Origin: Ariolimax columbianus
Taxonomy: Eukaryota > Mollusca > Gastropoda > Stylommatophora > Arionidae
Direction of reading: 5' to 3'
Assembly (NCBI GenBank): GCA_036924085.1
Contig: JAVGWX010000013.1
Span: forward strand, 40,189,893-40,253,892
Length of the DNA: 64,000 nt
Shown here one piece after another: positions 1 through 9,589 of this stretch (position 1 is the stretch's first letter; the number at the start of each line of letters is the position of its first letter). The position numbers were made by a program, and so were the translations under genes. Below the pieces are notes generated by a model. That model saw only the letters and a list, made by a program, of their open reading frames with translations. It ran no database searches and was not told where the DNA came from.

Positions 1-90
1 GGCAAATTTATTAAGAGGATGTGAGGTTCGGGCAAGTTTATTAAGAGGATGTGAGGTTCGGGCAAGTTTATTAAGAGGATGTGAGGTTCG
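1..90. repeat. 30-bp minisatellite, 3 copies
   Basis: Three near-identical 30-bp units built around TTAAGAGGATGTGAGGTTCG. The array runs off the left edge of the window, so its true size is unknown. It passes directly into a second 30-bp array with a different unit. Confidence 0.9.
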
Positions 91-430
91 GGGTGATTAA
101 CTAAATGTTTTAGTCGAAAGGGAAGGTTTACTATTTGTCCTAGTGGAAAGGGAAGGTTTACTAAATGTTCTAGTGGAAAGGGAGGGTTTCCTAATGTTCT
201 AGCGGAAAGGGAAGGTTTACTAAATGTTCTAGTGGAAAGGACAGGTTTGCTAAATGTTCTAGTGGAAAGGAAAGGTTTACTAGATATTCTAGTGGAAAGG
301 GAAGGTTTACGAAATGTTGTAGCGGAAAGGGAAGGTTTACTAAATGTTCTAGCGAAAGGAAAGGTTTACTAAATGTTCTAGCGGAAAGGGAAGGTTTACT
401 AGATGCCTTACCGGAACGGAGTGACTTAAT
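91..430. repeat. 30-bp minisatellite, about 11 copies
   Basis: Imperfect units containing GGAAGGTTTACTAAATGTTC and TAGYGGAAAGG, with point changes and 1-bp indels between copies. No coding or regulatory signal seen. Confidence 0.9.
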
Positions 431-639
431 AAAAGTTTACTAAATGGTAATATTATGGGTGGTATAGATATACTTTTTCGGTCCACACTTTTCTATGACC
501 AATGTCAATCCTACAAAAAACGCAGGTATCCAACAACCGACGGAACACACATGGCTAAAGTAAGGCTTCTGCCCCTCCCCCCATTTCCTCCTGCCCCCCA
601 CCCACCACGGGGAGCTGAACGGCACGTGGATAGGTAAGT

Positions 640-1080
640 AAGTGAGCCAGTGAGCGAGTGAAAGAATGAGAAAAAGCGAGTGTATGAGTAAAGGACTGAG
701 TAAGTTGAGAAGTAAGTATGTGAGTGAGTGAGTGAAGTAGAAAGTGAGTGAATGAATGAGGGAGTGAGTTAGTAAGGGAGCGAGGGAGTGAGTTAGTCGG
801 TCGGAATCTAAGTAAGCAAGTAATTCAATAAATAAGTAATTAATTAAGTAATTAAGTGAGTTAGTGAGTAAATGAATGAGATAGAGTGTGAAGAAAGGAG
901 AGGGCGAGTAAGTGAATGAGCGAGTAAATAAGGAAGTAAATGAATGAGGTAATGAGCGACTACGTGAGCGAGTAAGTTGGACCGAGGGAGTGAATGAACA
1001 AGTAAGGAAGTATGTGATTAAGTGAGTAAGTGAGTGAGCCAGTCAGTCAGTCACCAGTAAAGAAGTAAGTTGTAATGTAG
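640..1080. repeat. degenerate GAGT/AAGT tetranucleotide tract
   Basis: About 440 bp of loosely repeated GAGT, AAGT and GAAT tetramers, strongly purine-rich on this strand. (GAGT)n-type tails are known at the ends of some gastropod SINEs, but no SINE body abuts this tract, so it is called a simple repeat. Confidence 0.8.
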
Positions 1081-1114
1081 AGTGCCTGCATCCTAAGTTG
1101 CCTCCAGTTGTCTT

Positions 1115-1235
1115 GACTAATGTCTTGCCACTGATCCAAGGTAGCTCGGAACCAGAGAGTGAGGTCGATGACCAGCGCAGTTTCTTTCTCACTATAATCC
1201 AAATACAGCGCAAGTTACATCATCAAGACAAAACC
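1115..1235 (+). repeat. interspersed repeat R, copy 1
   Basis: Matches 29811-29930 on the same strand over about 110 bp, sharing ATGTCTTGCCACTG, AAAGGTAGCTC, AGAGTGAGGT and GCGCAGTTTCT in the same order. Two diverged copies 28 kb apart show an interspersed family. Class unknown. Confidence 0.6.
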
Positions 1236-1740
1236 TCCTGCTGATGTCACCATCATGTCTTGCGATAAGCAACTAATAAAATCTAATAAATAAAAGGTTG
1301 TAATGTTTTCTGTATCAATTCTGTTTATTCGTGACAGTTTTCTGGCCTCTTGTCGAACAATCTTCAACTGTCTCTGACGACTTGCATCGGATGCTGCAGT
1401 TATATTATTCCCTGCACCCTGGGGTCCATGTGGGTGGGACTCTTTCTGCTACATCGTATTTTTAGATGAAAAAATGCATGTGCAAATGGCATCATTAACC
1501 CTCAGACAGACGTGACCCCGACACTTGTCACATCGCGTCAAACCTGTCTGGTTGCGAATCATAGCTTGCCGATACCCAATTAGCCTTAGAAACGGAAGAG
1601 GTAGTCATTCTAATCTAGGGGTTTGAGGCTTTCACAGACGTCTTTGTGCCACACTTCCTGCAGTTTTGAAGTGAATCTAATTATTATTGTTATTACTAGT
1701 TATTATTACTATTATCATTACTATTATCACTATTGTCATT
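1236..1740. other. no feature recognised
   Basis: Unique-looking sequence ending in a TTATTA-rich stretch at 1680-1735. No reading frame with recognisable content on either strand. Confidence 0.6.
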
Positions 1741-1741
1741 C

Positions 1742-1895
1742 CGGGTAGGCTGTCAGCAGAGGTTAAGCCACCGTTTCACAATCCTAACACACCAGGTTCG
1801 AATTACGCTCGTGTCCAGTTTGACAGACATGTGTTTTTTTCGCTCCTCCACGCACAGAAAGTAATGGCGACATACCATACTGCACACTTTTTTGT
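1742..1895 (+). repeat. SINE-B (tRNA-derived), copy 1
   Basis: Contains a pol III B-box-like GGTTCGAATTA near 1796 preceded by TTTCACAATCCTAAC. The body has GACAGACATG, CGCTCCTCCACGCAC, GAAAGTAATGGCGAC and CATACTGCACAC. The same blocks recur in order at 3172-3340, and on the minus strand at 24545-24640. No long A-tail remains. Confidence 0.65.
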
Positions 1896-1909
1896 TGTTG
1901 CTTAGATGT

Positions 1910-2045
1910 TTTCCTCACTAGTTTCTACTGGCGGAGGCGCGCCATTTTCCACCCCAGACCGTAGTTTATTGGGCGATATCAGGACGCATAAACCAGTGCT
2001 TGCGTGCATGTGTGCGTTTGTATGTACCCATGCTAGGTTTGTGCG
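1910..2045 (+). repeat. interspersed repeat Q, 5' part
   Basis: Shares ACTAGTTTCTACTGGCGGA, GCGCGCC, GGGCGATAT and CATAAACCAGTGCTTG with the minus strand of 45885-46070. Family unknown. The second half of the same repeat lies at 2660-2755. Confidence 0.6.
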
Positions 2046-2234
2046 CCCTCAGAAGCTAGCCCAACCAAAGGGCAATGGAAGGGCCTCACCATGAGGGCGC
2101 GTGTGAAAGATGTGTAGGAGTGTGACTGTAGGACAGAGTAAAAAGAGTGAGGTGAGAAGAGAGAGAAGGGAAGAGTGGCCTCTGTCTCTATATGCAGGTC
2201 AGGTTCAGCTTACAGGATTGAGTGCCTAACTCTG

Positions 2235-2400
2235 TAGTACTCAGTAGGGTAAGGCTCTCTGGTATTCATACTATGCTGCAGAGAGCCTAGATCAGACGGG
2301 CTGGACATGTTGGTATGTCTGATGAGCGCCCACCTAAACAGCTGTTGTACAGTGAAGACAGGCAAGCACTCATCAGGGAAACAGAAGAATTGATACAAAG
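2235..2400 (+). pseudogene. LINE carboxyl-terminal fragment
   Basis: Translation gives blocks such as AGHVGMSDERPPKQLLYSED, which resemble the region downstream of the RT domain in LINE proteins (family pattern RWAGHV-R-M-DERLPKQLLYGE). There are stops and a missing residue, so it is dead. A 153-codon minus-strand frame over the same bases is its antisense shadow. Confidence 0.55.
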
Positions 2401-2659
2401 ACTCTCTGAAAGTATCTTTGAACAGTTTCCTTGTTGATGTCACCTGATGGGAACTGCTTGTTCCAAAATGCTCAGCATGGTGCACTGACGTCACACATGG
2501 CAGAGAATCATTAATAAGATGCAGAAACAGTGAGCAGAATGACAGTACAGAATTCAATACAGCAAAATGTCTGATGGGGGAGGCAACGTTCTGTAAATGG
2601 CAACTACTTACGTTCTTCTTTAACAAAATATTCCTTTTCTTACTTCTAGTCTTAGTCGT

Positions 2660-2755
2660 CCTGTACTGCAAGGGCGAATGCCATTATGCAGGTGCCAGCT
2701 CTAGCGTACGCTGGATGTAGCCGGGGTGAGGATTTCCTGCTCAGTTGGCTAGGCT
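2660..2755 (+). repeat. interspersed repeat Q, 3' part
   Basis: Matches the other half of the 45885-46070 repeat (minus strand): GGGCGAATG, GCTGGATGTAGC and GGATTTCCTGCTCAG in the same order. About 600 bp, including the LINE fragment at 2235-2400, separates the two halves, so the copy may have been split by an insertion. Confidence 0.55.
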
Positions 2756-2839
2756 CAAGCAGTTTATTACTCCGCTGCGTTGGGACAAGTGCCGCGAAGA
2801 AGGTTAAATGATGTGCGAGTCTATCTGAATACACTCAAA

Positions 2840-2995
2840 CACGAGCATATTAAACCCGCAATCTGTTAAGCGCTATCTTTGCTGGTCTAGACCACCTATC
2901 CATGGCCGCTGTTAAGCCATGTCATACAGTTAGTCGCCTTTTACGACATGCTTTACGTGAGGCAGTAGTGCTATTCTTGTCCTTGTCATTACACA
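2840..2995 (-). repeat. SINE-like repeat with conserved core, copy 1
   Basis: Read on the minus strand it contains GTCGTAAAAGGCGACTAAC, then GACATGGCTTAACAGCGGCC and GATAGCGCTTAA-AG-TTGCGGGT. It aligns over about 150 bp with 55700-55850 and partly with 23722-23822. A GTCGTAAGAGGCGACTAA core is, to my knowledge, common in gastropod SINE-like repeats. Confidence 0.65.
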
Positions 2996-3029
2996 AAAAC
3001 TATGCGAACCATTCCGTAATGCCACATAA

Positions 3030-3030
3030 C

Positions 3031-3060
<30 letters not shown>
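3030..3060. repeat. (ATT)n microsatellite
   Basis: About ten uninterrupted ATT units. Confidence 0.95.
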
Positions 3061-3061
<1 letters not shown>

Positions 3062-3171
3062 ACTGGAGCTACTAAAAACGAATTGGAACAAATTAATATT
3101 GTTCATCTACTTTCACCGATCCCCAGCCTAGCAGAATATTTCGTATTTCATTCCAGTATCATATAGGAGTA

Positions 3172-3340
3172 GAAGAAGCGTAGTCTAGTGGCGATACGTG
3201 CGTTTCACAATCCCAACGTTCTAGGTTCAAATCTCACCTTACCCAGGTTGGCAGACACAGAGTTTTTGTCTCAGAGTAATCGCTCTTCCACGTACTGAAA
3301 GTAATGGCAACCAACCGTATTGCACACCTGCCAAGAAACT
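3172..3340 (+). repeat. SINE-B (tRNA-derived), copy 2
   Basis: An A-box-like TAGTCTAGTGGCG near 3181 and a B-box-like GGTTCAAATCTC near 3232 form a tRNA-type pol III head. The body blocks GGCAGACACAG, CGCTCTTCCACGTAC, GAAAGTAATGGCAAC and TATTGCACAC match copy 1 at 1742-1895. Confidence 0.7.
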
Positions 3341-3474
3341 TATAAGATCCAATTATAACGGCAGTTATAAAAAGCTAGGTTCTGCAATGTATAAGCTTAC
3401 TTTAATCATCAAAGGAGGTGTATCGTTTCCAGTTCTCGTGTGATCAGTTATTCTCTTCCGACCACCCTCCCATC

Positions 3475-3785
3475 GGGGGAGGAAAACTAACGTTTGGTCA
3501 GGCAAAATATACTGATCAGACATGTTAGTCAGGGCAGACAAACATTCTGGCCAATACCTTCACCTCGGCTTTCTAGTATCCGTCCCTAGAAACGGGCTGT
3601 TTTCATGGCAGCCTGATTAACGGTGTGGGGGATCGACGTGATTCACGTATTAGTGAGTGACACATAGATGAAGCCAAGCATAGCACAACCACCTGGAGGA
3701 CCCTGGTCCATTTTTATCAGCACGCTGGGGATATAAAGAAAGCTACTGCAGCCAGCCACTAAACGTCCTGTTTAGGGTGCACACA
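3475..3785 (-). repeat. interspersed repeat M, copy 1
   Basis: On the minus strand it shows the M blocks: GGACGTTTAGTGGCTGGCTG, AGCGTGCTGATAAA, the GGAGG-GGTTGTGCTATGCTTGG region, GTGTCACTCACTA, GATCGAC, and CATGTCTGATCAGTATATTT at its 3' end. Other copies are at 4350, 34262, 44868 and 46890. It encodes no protein and its class is unknown. Confidence 0.75.
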
Positions 3786-3942
3786 AGAGTCACCTTCTCC
3801 TTGCACCCATTCGCAAATAACCAAAAACCTTCCTATCAGGTAGGGACAATAATTTGTCAGTTTAATCTGTTTGGTAGTTAGTTTTGAATATTTATATAAC
3901 AACGTTTTATTCCTTCTGTCAAATAAACTACAACTAATTTGC

Positions 3943-4297
3943 TTTTGGCTTGGCTTGGCTTCGTTCGTTCTCAATCTCCCGCTACCAAACCGTTGCATAA
4001 GTAGCAGAATACAGTCCAGAGAATGGAATGCGTTGTGTCGTAGATTACAACTTGACTGCAATATTTGCACATTTCGGTCCAACACATCCGATTTCAGCAA
4101 TCATTTTTTGAGTACCGGCTTAGCATTCCCTCTTGATGCCTTCTCCTTAGCCAGTCTTATCTGCCGCAGCCTGTTATCCAGGATCACCTCGTGGAGGTGT
4201 AGAAGGGTCTTGGCAGCTCTGGTTCGCTGGCCCTGACGCTAGCAGTCAGCTATGGCTCGTTGACCACTACAGCTCAGCGCTGCTCAGAGCCTTGATC
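3943..4297 (-). repeat. SINE-L, copy 1 (long form)
   Basis: Near full-length minus-strand copy. It has the 5' head (AGCAGCG-TGAGCTG, then AGCGA-CATAGCTGACTG), the middle (CACGAGGTGATCCTGGATAA), the core (GTCGGATGTGTTGGACCGAA) and the 3' end GGTAGCGGGAGATTGAGAAC. The 3' side here is GAACGAAGCC with no GAA run. Confidence 0.75.
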
Positions 4298-4349
4298 CCT
4301 ATTTTCCTTTCAAATTTCTTTTTTTTTTTAGTGTCCACAATGTGTAGAT

Positions 4350-4630
4350 TTACTCTTGCGCGCAATGAAAAGGACTTTTAGTGGTGGGTTGCAGTAGCTT
4401 TCATCACATCGCGAGCGTGCTAATGAAAGTGGACCGGGAACGTCCAGGCGGTTATGCAATGCTTAGCTCTATCTGCGTATCGCTCACTGCTACGGGGATC
4501 ACTTCGATCTCCCACCTCATTAGCCAGACTGCCAAGAAGAAGGTAATTTTCAGGGAAGACTACGTAGAAGTCGAAATAAGGGTCTTGGTCAGTATACTTT
4601 GCCTGACCTTGACTGACATGTCTGCAAGCT
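4350..4630 (+). repeat. interspersed repeat M, copy 2
   Basis: Blocks AATGAAAAGGACTTTTAGTG, GGGTTGCAGTAGCTTTC, GTCCAGGCGGTTATG, CTGCGTATCGCTCACT, ACGGGGATCAC and GGTCAGTATACTTTGCCTGA match the other M copies. It lies about 90 bp before a plus-strand SINE-L. Confidence 0.75.
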
Positions 4631-4721
4631 TTCTCTTCTTGCATTGTGACGTCGCAGAGAGGAGACATGCACAGATCTATTGTTTGCGCTACGTGAGAGG
4701 CGTGCGCTGGTGATATGATGA

Positions 4722-5093
4722 ACTTTTGGAATCAAGATGTTGAGCAGCGCATAAGCTGCAGTGGTCAGCGACCCATAGCTGACTGCTAGCATCAGGGCCA
4801 GCGAACCATAGCTGCCAAGACCCTTCTACACCTCCACGCGGTGATCCTGGATAACAGGCTGCAGTAGGGCAGACTGGCTTAGGAGAAGGGATCGAAAAGG
4901 GAATGCTAATCCGGTACTCAAAAAATGCTTGCTGAAGTCGGATGTGTTGGACCGAAAGGTGCAAATATAGCAGCCAAGCTGTAAAACTACGACACAACGC
5001 ATTCCGTTCTCTGGACTACATTCCGCTACTTAAGCCTTTCAGGGTTTGGTAGTGGGAGATTGAGAACGAACGTAGAAGAAGAAGAAGAAGGAA
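4722..5093 (+). repeat. SINE-L, copy 2 (long form, GAA tail)
   Basis: Starts with GGAATCAAGATGTTGAGCAG and ends with GATTGAGAACGAACGTAGAA followed by (GAA)n at 5078-5093. It contains the 15-bp direct repeat AGCGA-CATAGCTG spaced 33 bp apart near 4760-4815, the seed that is amplified in the copy at 7905-8705. A minus-strand tRNA-SINE sits directly against the tail. Confidence 0.8.
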
Positions 5094-5373
5094 TGTTTCT
5101 TTTTTTTCTTTTTCATTTTTTTTTCGCATTCCATATTTCTTTATTCCCCTAAGGCGGTTTGCGTCGCACTATGGTTTTTATTTTTTGCCTGTCGGCCCAG
5201 TGCATCCGACTTCAGCATGCATTTTATGTAAGTGTCTGCTTCCTCCTGCATTTTCTAATAGTTTCTTCCCCGGGGTAACGGCCGGTGCTGTGATGGGGAT
5301 CGAATCTAGTACAATGGGATTGTGAGCCGTGTCACTTATCCACTAGCCCACGCCGTCCACCGCGTGTTTCTTT
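5094..5373 (-). repeat. tRNA-derived SINE, copy 1
   Basis: Minus-strand SINE: T-rich poly(A) complement at 5100-5126, body to about 5364. The B box reads GATCGAAT on this strand, and the tRNA-like head ends GGGCTAGTGGATAAGTGACA. TGTTTCTTT at 5094-5102 and 5365-5373 is a plausible target-site duplication. The shared core GCTGAAGTCGGATGCACTGG is present. Confidence 0.8.
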
Positions 5374-5615
5374 GATCCCCTTTTTCTATTGTGGACTTCT
5401 TGCTCGTGACTCTGAAGCTCCAAGTAGTATGATCTCGCATCATGCCATTAAATATTATGCTTGTCATATGTTCAAACCACTTTATTGTATGTGCTTCAGT
5501 ATAGTAATTAACCCATAATGTCCTCACCATTTTGCTCAAAGTACTGTTGCAAATGTGTCGCGAATTGTTTTTCCTTCTATACTTCATATACAGCGCATCT
5601 CACATGTCTCGTTTG

Positions 5616-5806
5616 TGCGTATCTTCTTCTTATTCTTCTTCTTCTGCGATCGTTCTCAATCTCCCGCTACCAAGTCCTGTACATGTCTTCGCATGTAGCA
5701 GGATGTAGTTCGGAGAACGGAATGCGTTGTGTCGCTAGTTTACAGCTTGACTGCGATATTTGCACCTTTCTGTCAGACACATCCGTCTTCGGCGGTATGC
5801 GTATCT
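5616..5806 (-). repeat. SINE-L, short form, copy 3
   Basis: Short variant of about 170 bp. On the minus strand it begins CCGAAGACGGATGTGTCTGA and ends GATTGAGAACGATCGCAGAA with a GAA-rich tail. TGCGTATCT flanks it at 5616-5624 and 5798-5806 as a target-site duplication. The long 5' module is absent, and the 5' boundary is the same as in the copies at 23142 and 51884. Confidence 0.8.
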
Positions 5807-5807
5807 A

Positions 5808-6555
5808 AATCATCATCATCAACATCATGCCCTTTGTAGTACGTTGCTCTCATTGTAGCCAGTGGATATGAATCTCGGTCTGCAGTCAATCTTCCCACCT
5901 GCTCCACGTTCATGTTCAGTGTATCCTTGATATCTTGTATCCACATTCGCTTTCGTCGACGCTTCGTCTCCTTCCAGATAGCATGCCCTTCATGACCCTT
6001 CTTTCCAGTTCGTAATGACGTTTGACAAGGCGACAAAAAATCACATTGTTTATGAGCTGGTTGTCATTCAGTTCTTCTAGGATGGCTTAGCTCTGGAATC
6101 TCCTTCCCTCCTATTGTGAATGGATCAAAATTCTCGTAGCTGTCATCTCTTTTTACCTTTGGCATGATTTTTTCTGCGTAGATGTTAAATAAATAAGGTG
6201 AAAGTGTGCTACCTTGTCTGACTCCCTTGTGAATCTCAAACCAATCTGTTGTACCTTCATTGATTCTAACGGCAGCTTGTTGTCCACTGAAGAGTGTTTC
6301 TATTAGACGTATCAGGTGTGTTGCATAACCCATGTCCTTCATTATTTGCCACAGTTGCTGATATTGTACATAGTCGAAAGCCTTAGCCTTGGTGTAATCT
6401 ATGAAACACGTATAAAGGTTTACATTGTACTCTCTACACTTCTCGAAAATGTGTCTCATATTTAAGATGTGATCTCGTGTGCCTCTGCTTTGTCTGACGT
6501 ATCTAAATAAGACACTGATAAAAATAACGTAAAACACTAAATACACATAATCCAA
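5808..6555 (-). pseudogene. RTE-like LINE, RT and C-terminal relic
   Basis: An RT relic from a non-LTR retrotransposon. The upstream 163-codon frame carries the RT palm start (CFIDYTKAKAFDYV, with a small duplication in the usual DYTKAFD motif), then IRLIETLFSGQQAAVR and KGVRQGSTLSPYLFNIYAEK. After about 6065 the frame breaks. The next part (ELERRVMKGMLSG, then MWIQDIKDTLNMNVEQVGRL) is the far C-terminus, so the FADD palm motif and thumb are deleted. The 3' end at 5808-5836 is an ATG/GAT-rich microsatellite, as in other RTE-like 3' ends here. A short SINE-L is inserted beside it. RT identity is sure; the clade is less so. Confidence 0.75.
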
Positions 6556-6977
6556 GTAAATGCATGTCTACTAATGCATGTCTACTAATGCATGTCTACT
6601 AATATAGAATATATAAAACAAGTAAATATTATATGCATGATTTTTGAAATGCATCTTTTTATTCAAATGGTCTTGAAAATATAGGGAATGCCATTCTTGA
6701 ATATGCAGAAAAGTTGCCATGGGGCCATTAAAGTTTAAGATACCTAGAAAAGTACTTTATTTGTTTTCATTTGTTAAGTAGTATAGTATGTTTAGCATCT
6801 TCATGTGTAGCCTGAGATTAGCAATGATAAGAGCTGAATTATTTGGGATAATAGTGAATATGTGGATTTATATATTTTTTGTCAAATAAACAGCAGGATA
6901 CTCAAAGAAAGATAGACATATTAGAATATAATGCAACAAAGATGTGACAGCAAATTAATATAAAAAACCAAAAGCAA
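6556..6977. other. AT-rich stretch with a 14-bp triplication
   Basis: Three tandem copies of GCATGTCTACTAAT at about 6560-6602, then about 370 bp of AT-rich sequence with nothing recognised. Confidence 0.6.
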
Positions 6978-7520
6978 ATGAGAATAGATAGAAAACAAAG
7001 AGACCCAATAAATATTAATTGTCAAATAATTCAAGAACTACACACTTTTCCCTATCTTGGATGTAACATTGATAGTAATGTTATCTCAACCCTGTGCTAC
7101 CAGTGCCAGACATCGGCATTGAATGGTTTACAAGAACGAACGTTAGCCACATGTGAAATGCGGTGCCTAAGAGAAGTCACTAACAACACTAGTAGAGACA
7201 GAATCACAAATATGAGTATTCTGGAGAAGGTTCGAACAATTCCCTGCCTAGAGTACATCGAACAACATAGAATGAATTGGTTTGGCCACATTGTGAGAAT
7301 GCAACCAGACCACATTGTTCGTGCAACCTTCTAAAGGGGAACATCAGGAAAAAGGGCTAGAGGTAGATCGAGGAAAAGATGTGTAGACAGCGTTAAGGAG
7401 ACCTGCGTAAAATGGGGAAAATATGACTCGGTCAACCACGAGAGAAGCAAAATACAAATACATACCACGACACTGGGCTACAATCCGGCAGAAAGTGAGG
7501 CGACAAAAGAAAGGAGAAGA
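6978..7520 (+). pseudogene. LINE C-terminal relic
   Basis: Post-RT region of a LINE with an internal deletion. The blocks are LHTFPYLGCNID, STLCYQCQTSAL, TCEMRCLREVTNNTSRDRIT, YIEQHRMNWFGHIVRMQPDH, and after a TAA stop GTSGKRARGRSRKRCVDSVK. The order matches LINE proteins in which a YLGS motif is followed by a CEMRCLR segment and a WFGH segment. Related relics lie at 13640 and 40120. Stops and missing segments show it is dead. Confidence 0.7.
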
Positions 7521-7900
7521 GGAGCATCGATAAAGACGGAGGAATGACATCAAGATGTTAAAGCAAGAATGATTAAAACCATATTTTGCTTTCAACACTC
7601 TTCGCCCAATATGGAACTCGTCAGCATTCTCAGGGGAGAGTAACATTAGACTGTTTAACGCGAATGTTAAGTCCTTCCAGCTATGCATCTCGGAGTATGA
7701 GAAATGGCTACCACATCTAAGGACAGCAGCAGGCGTGAAACTTTCCCACTCACGGAACGGAGACGTAGTGACGTAAAATAACAAAATTAGACTCTTTAGA
7801 AGAAGCGCATGCCAAGCCGTTTTGCAAGGGGGAAACAGGGTGGAATTGATGGATACAGAGCTTCTTCCATGTCCAGGCGGTTGGTGCAGGTGGTGACGGT
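7521..7900. other. no feature recognised
   Basis: The minus-strand 146-codon frame overlapping this stretch has no recognisable motif and partly covers the LINE relic upstream. Confidence 0.5.
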
Positions 7901-7904
7901 TAAG

Positions 7905-8705
7905 TTGCAGCGGTCAGCGACTCATAGATGACTGGTAGCATTAGGGCCAGCGACTCAAAGATGACTGGTAGCATTAGGGCCAGCCACTCAAAGATGACTG
8001 GTAACATTAGTGGCAGTGACTAAAAGATAACTGGTAGCATTAGGGCCAGCGACTCAAAGATGACTGGTAGCATTAGGGCCAGCGACTCAAAGATGACTGG
8101 TAGCATTAGGGCCAGCGACTCAAAGATGACTGGTAGCATTAGGGCCAGCCACTCAAAGCTGACTGGTAACATTAGGGCCAGCGACTCAAAGATGACTGGT
8201 AGCATTAGTGGCAGTGACTAAAAGATGACTGGTAGCATTAGGGCCAGCGACTCAAGGATGACTGGTAGCATTAGGGCCAGCGACTCAAAGATGACTGGTA
8301 GCATTAGGGCCAGCGACTCAAAAATGACTGGTAGCATTAGGACAGCGAGACAGAGCAGACAAGACTTTTCATCACCTCCACGTGGTGATCATGAATGACA
8401 GGCTGCTGCAGGGCCGACTGGCTAGAAGAAGTGATTGAAGAGGAAAGGCTAACCCGGTACTCAAAATTGTCATGCTGAAGTCGGATGTGCTGGACAGAAA
8501 GGTACACATTTTGTAGTCCGGGTGTAAACTTCAACACAACGCATTCCGTTCTCAAGACTACATTCGGTGAATTGCACAGTGCTTTTCATGGCTTGGTAGC
8601 GATAGGTTGAGAATGAACTACGAAGAAGAAGAAGGAGAAGAAAAAGAAGAAGAAGAAGAAGAAGAAGAAGAAGAACAACAACAACAACAACAAGAACAAG
8701 AAAGG
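7905..8705 (+). repeat. SINE-L, copy 4, with internal array
   Basis: The head GTTGCAGCGGTCAGCGACTC starts near 7905. The middle is replaced by a 33-bp array, and SINE-L sequence resumes at about 8342 (CACGTGGTGATCATGAATGA, then GCTGAAGTCGGATGTGCTGG). It ends GGTTGAGAATGAACTACGAA plus a long GAA/CAA-rich tail at 8622-8705. The array makes this about 430 bp longer than a normal copy. Confidence 0.8.
7928..8340. repeat. 33-bp minisatellite grown inside SINE-L
   Basis: About 12 units of GACTCAAAGATGACTGGTAG plus CATTAGGGCCAGC. The unit equals the interval between two direct repeats (AGCGACCCATAGCTG and AGCGAACCATAGCTG) in unexpanded SINE-L copies. The period is 11 codons, which produces an artefactual minus-strand frame repeating MLPVIFESLAL. 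Confidence 0.9.
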
Positions 8706-8749
8706 GGAGGTGGTAGCACACTAGATCTGCACTGAGCCTGGTATTTTCA

Positions 8750-8960
8750 ACTCAGTATTGCATTGTGCTTAGGGGACCCAACTCAGCATTGCACTGTGCT
8801 TAGGGGGACCCAACTCAGCATTGCACTGTGCTTAGGGGTCCCAACTCAGCATTGCACTGTGCTTAGGGGGACCCAACTCAGCATTGCACTGTGCATAGGG
8901 GACTCATCTCATCATTCCATTGTGCTTAGGGGACCCATCTCAGCATTGCACAGAGCTGAG
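8750..8960. repeat. 31-32 bp minisatellite, about 6-7 copies
   Basis: Units of AACTCAGCATTGCACTGTGC plus TTAGGGGGACCC, more diverged toward the right end. The 88-codon frame here is a repeat artefact. Confidence 0.9.
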
Positions 8961-9440
8961 GACGCTCAACGCGACATTGCATTCATAGAAATGTGTCCTT
9001 TGCCCAGTTGCAAAACACCACGGCACTAACGAATATCTCACTTTTCCAGGGGCACCTCAGACTTGATTTAGGTCAGCATTTAAAACATTGCCCACCGTCG
9101 GATGCAACACGCTCTCCTTGTGGTTCGAAAGGAGCCAGACACATTTTCTGCCCAGGGTGGAAAGGAAAGCCACAGAACCCCTGTTCCATATTAACTAGAA
9201 ACCCCTAATCAATATTCTGGAGTCAAAAGGAGGGAGTACTTTGAATGGGATTAGCGTTTCAAAAATTCAGTTGGGGATCAAGATATATCCACGAGGCATG
9301 CTAAAATGAAACCGGTCCAAACTGCACCAAGTGAACATATGTACGATACGCATGACGACGTCACTTCTGGTGTAAACAGCACATACCAACCGTCAAGTTT
9401 GCAAAATTTTAATTTTCTCCGACTCATAGTTTCCTCTGCA
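8961..9440. other. no feature recognised
   Basis: No motif, repeat match or credible frame identified. Confidence 0.5.
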
Positions 9441-9445
9441 GACCG

Positions 9446-9560
9446 TTGAAGAATCCGTCAAGAGTTGATCATCGAGCGGTGATTCGGTTTCTAACAGCTG
9501 AAGGTTGTCGACCAGTGGGCATTCATCACCGAATGTTATCGGTGACGTCCAGACATAAAC
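9446..9560 (+). pseudogene. mariner-like transposase, N-terminal relic
   Basis: The peptide VDHRAVIRFLTAEGCRPVGI followed by HHRML resembles the first helix-turn-helix of mariner transposases (family pattern RAVIKFL--EG--P-EIH-RM), which binds the terminal inverted repeat. Only about 38 residues are left and no DDD catalytic domain follows, because the next recognisable sequence is a LINE RNase H relic. Confidence 0.55.
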
Positions 9561-9589
9561 TGGCACAAGTCAAAGCCTTTATGATAGGC

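Noticed and set aside
2210..2671. 153-codon minus-strand frame as a host gene
   Set aside because: Its right end is antisense to a LINE C-terminal fragment on the plus strand and it has no recognisable domain.
3475..5096. Inverted duplication of an M plus SINE-L block
   Set aside because: M and SINE-L occur on both strands, but their order differs between the two halves, so separate insertions explain it better.
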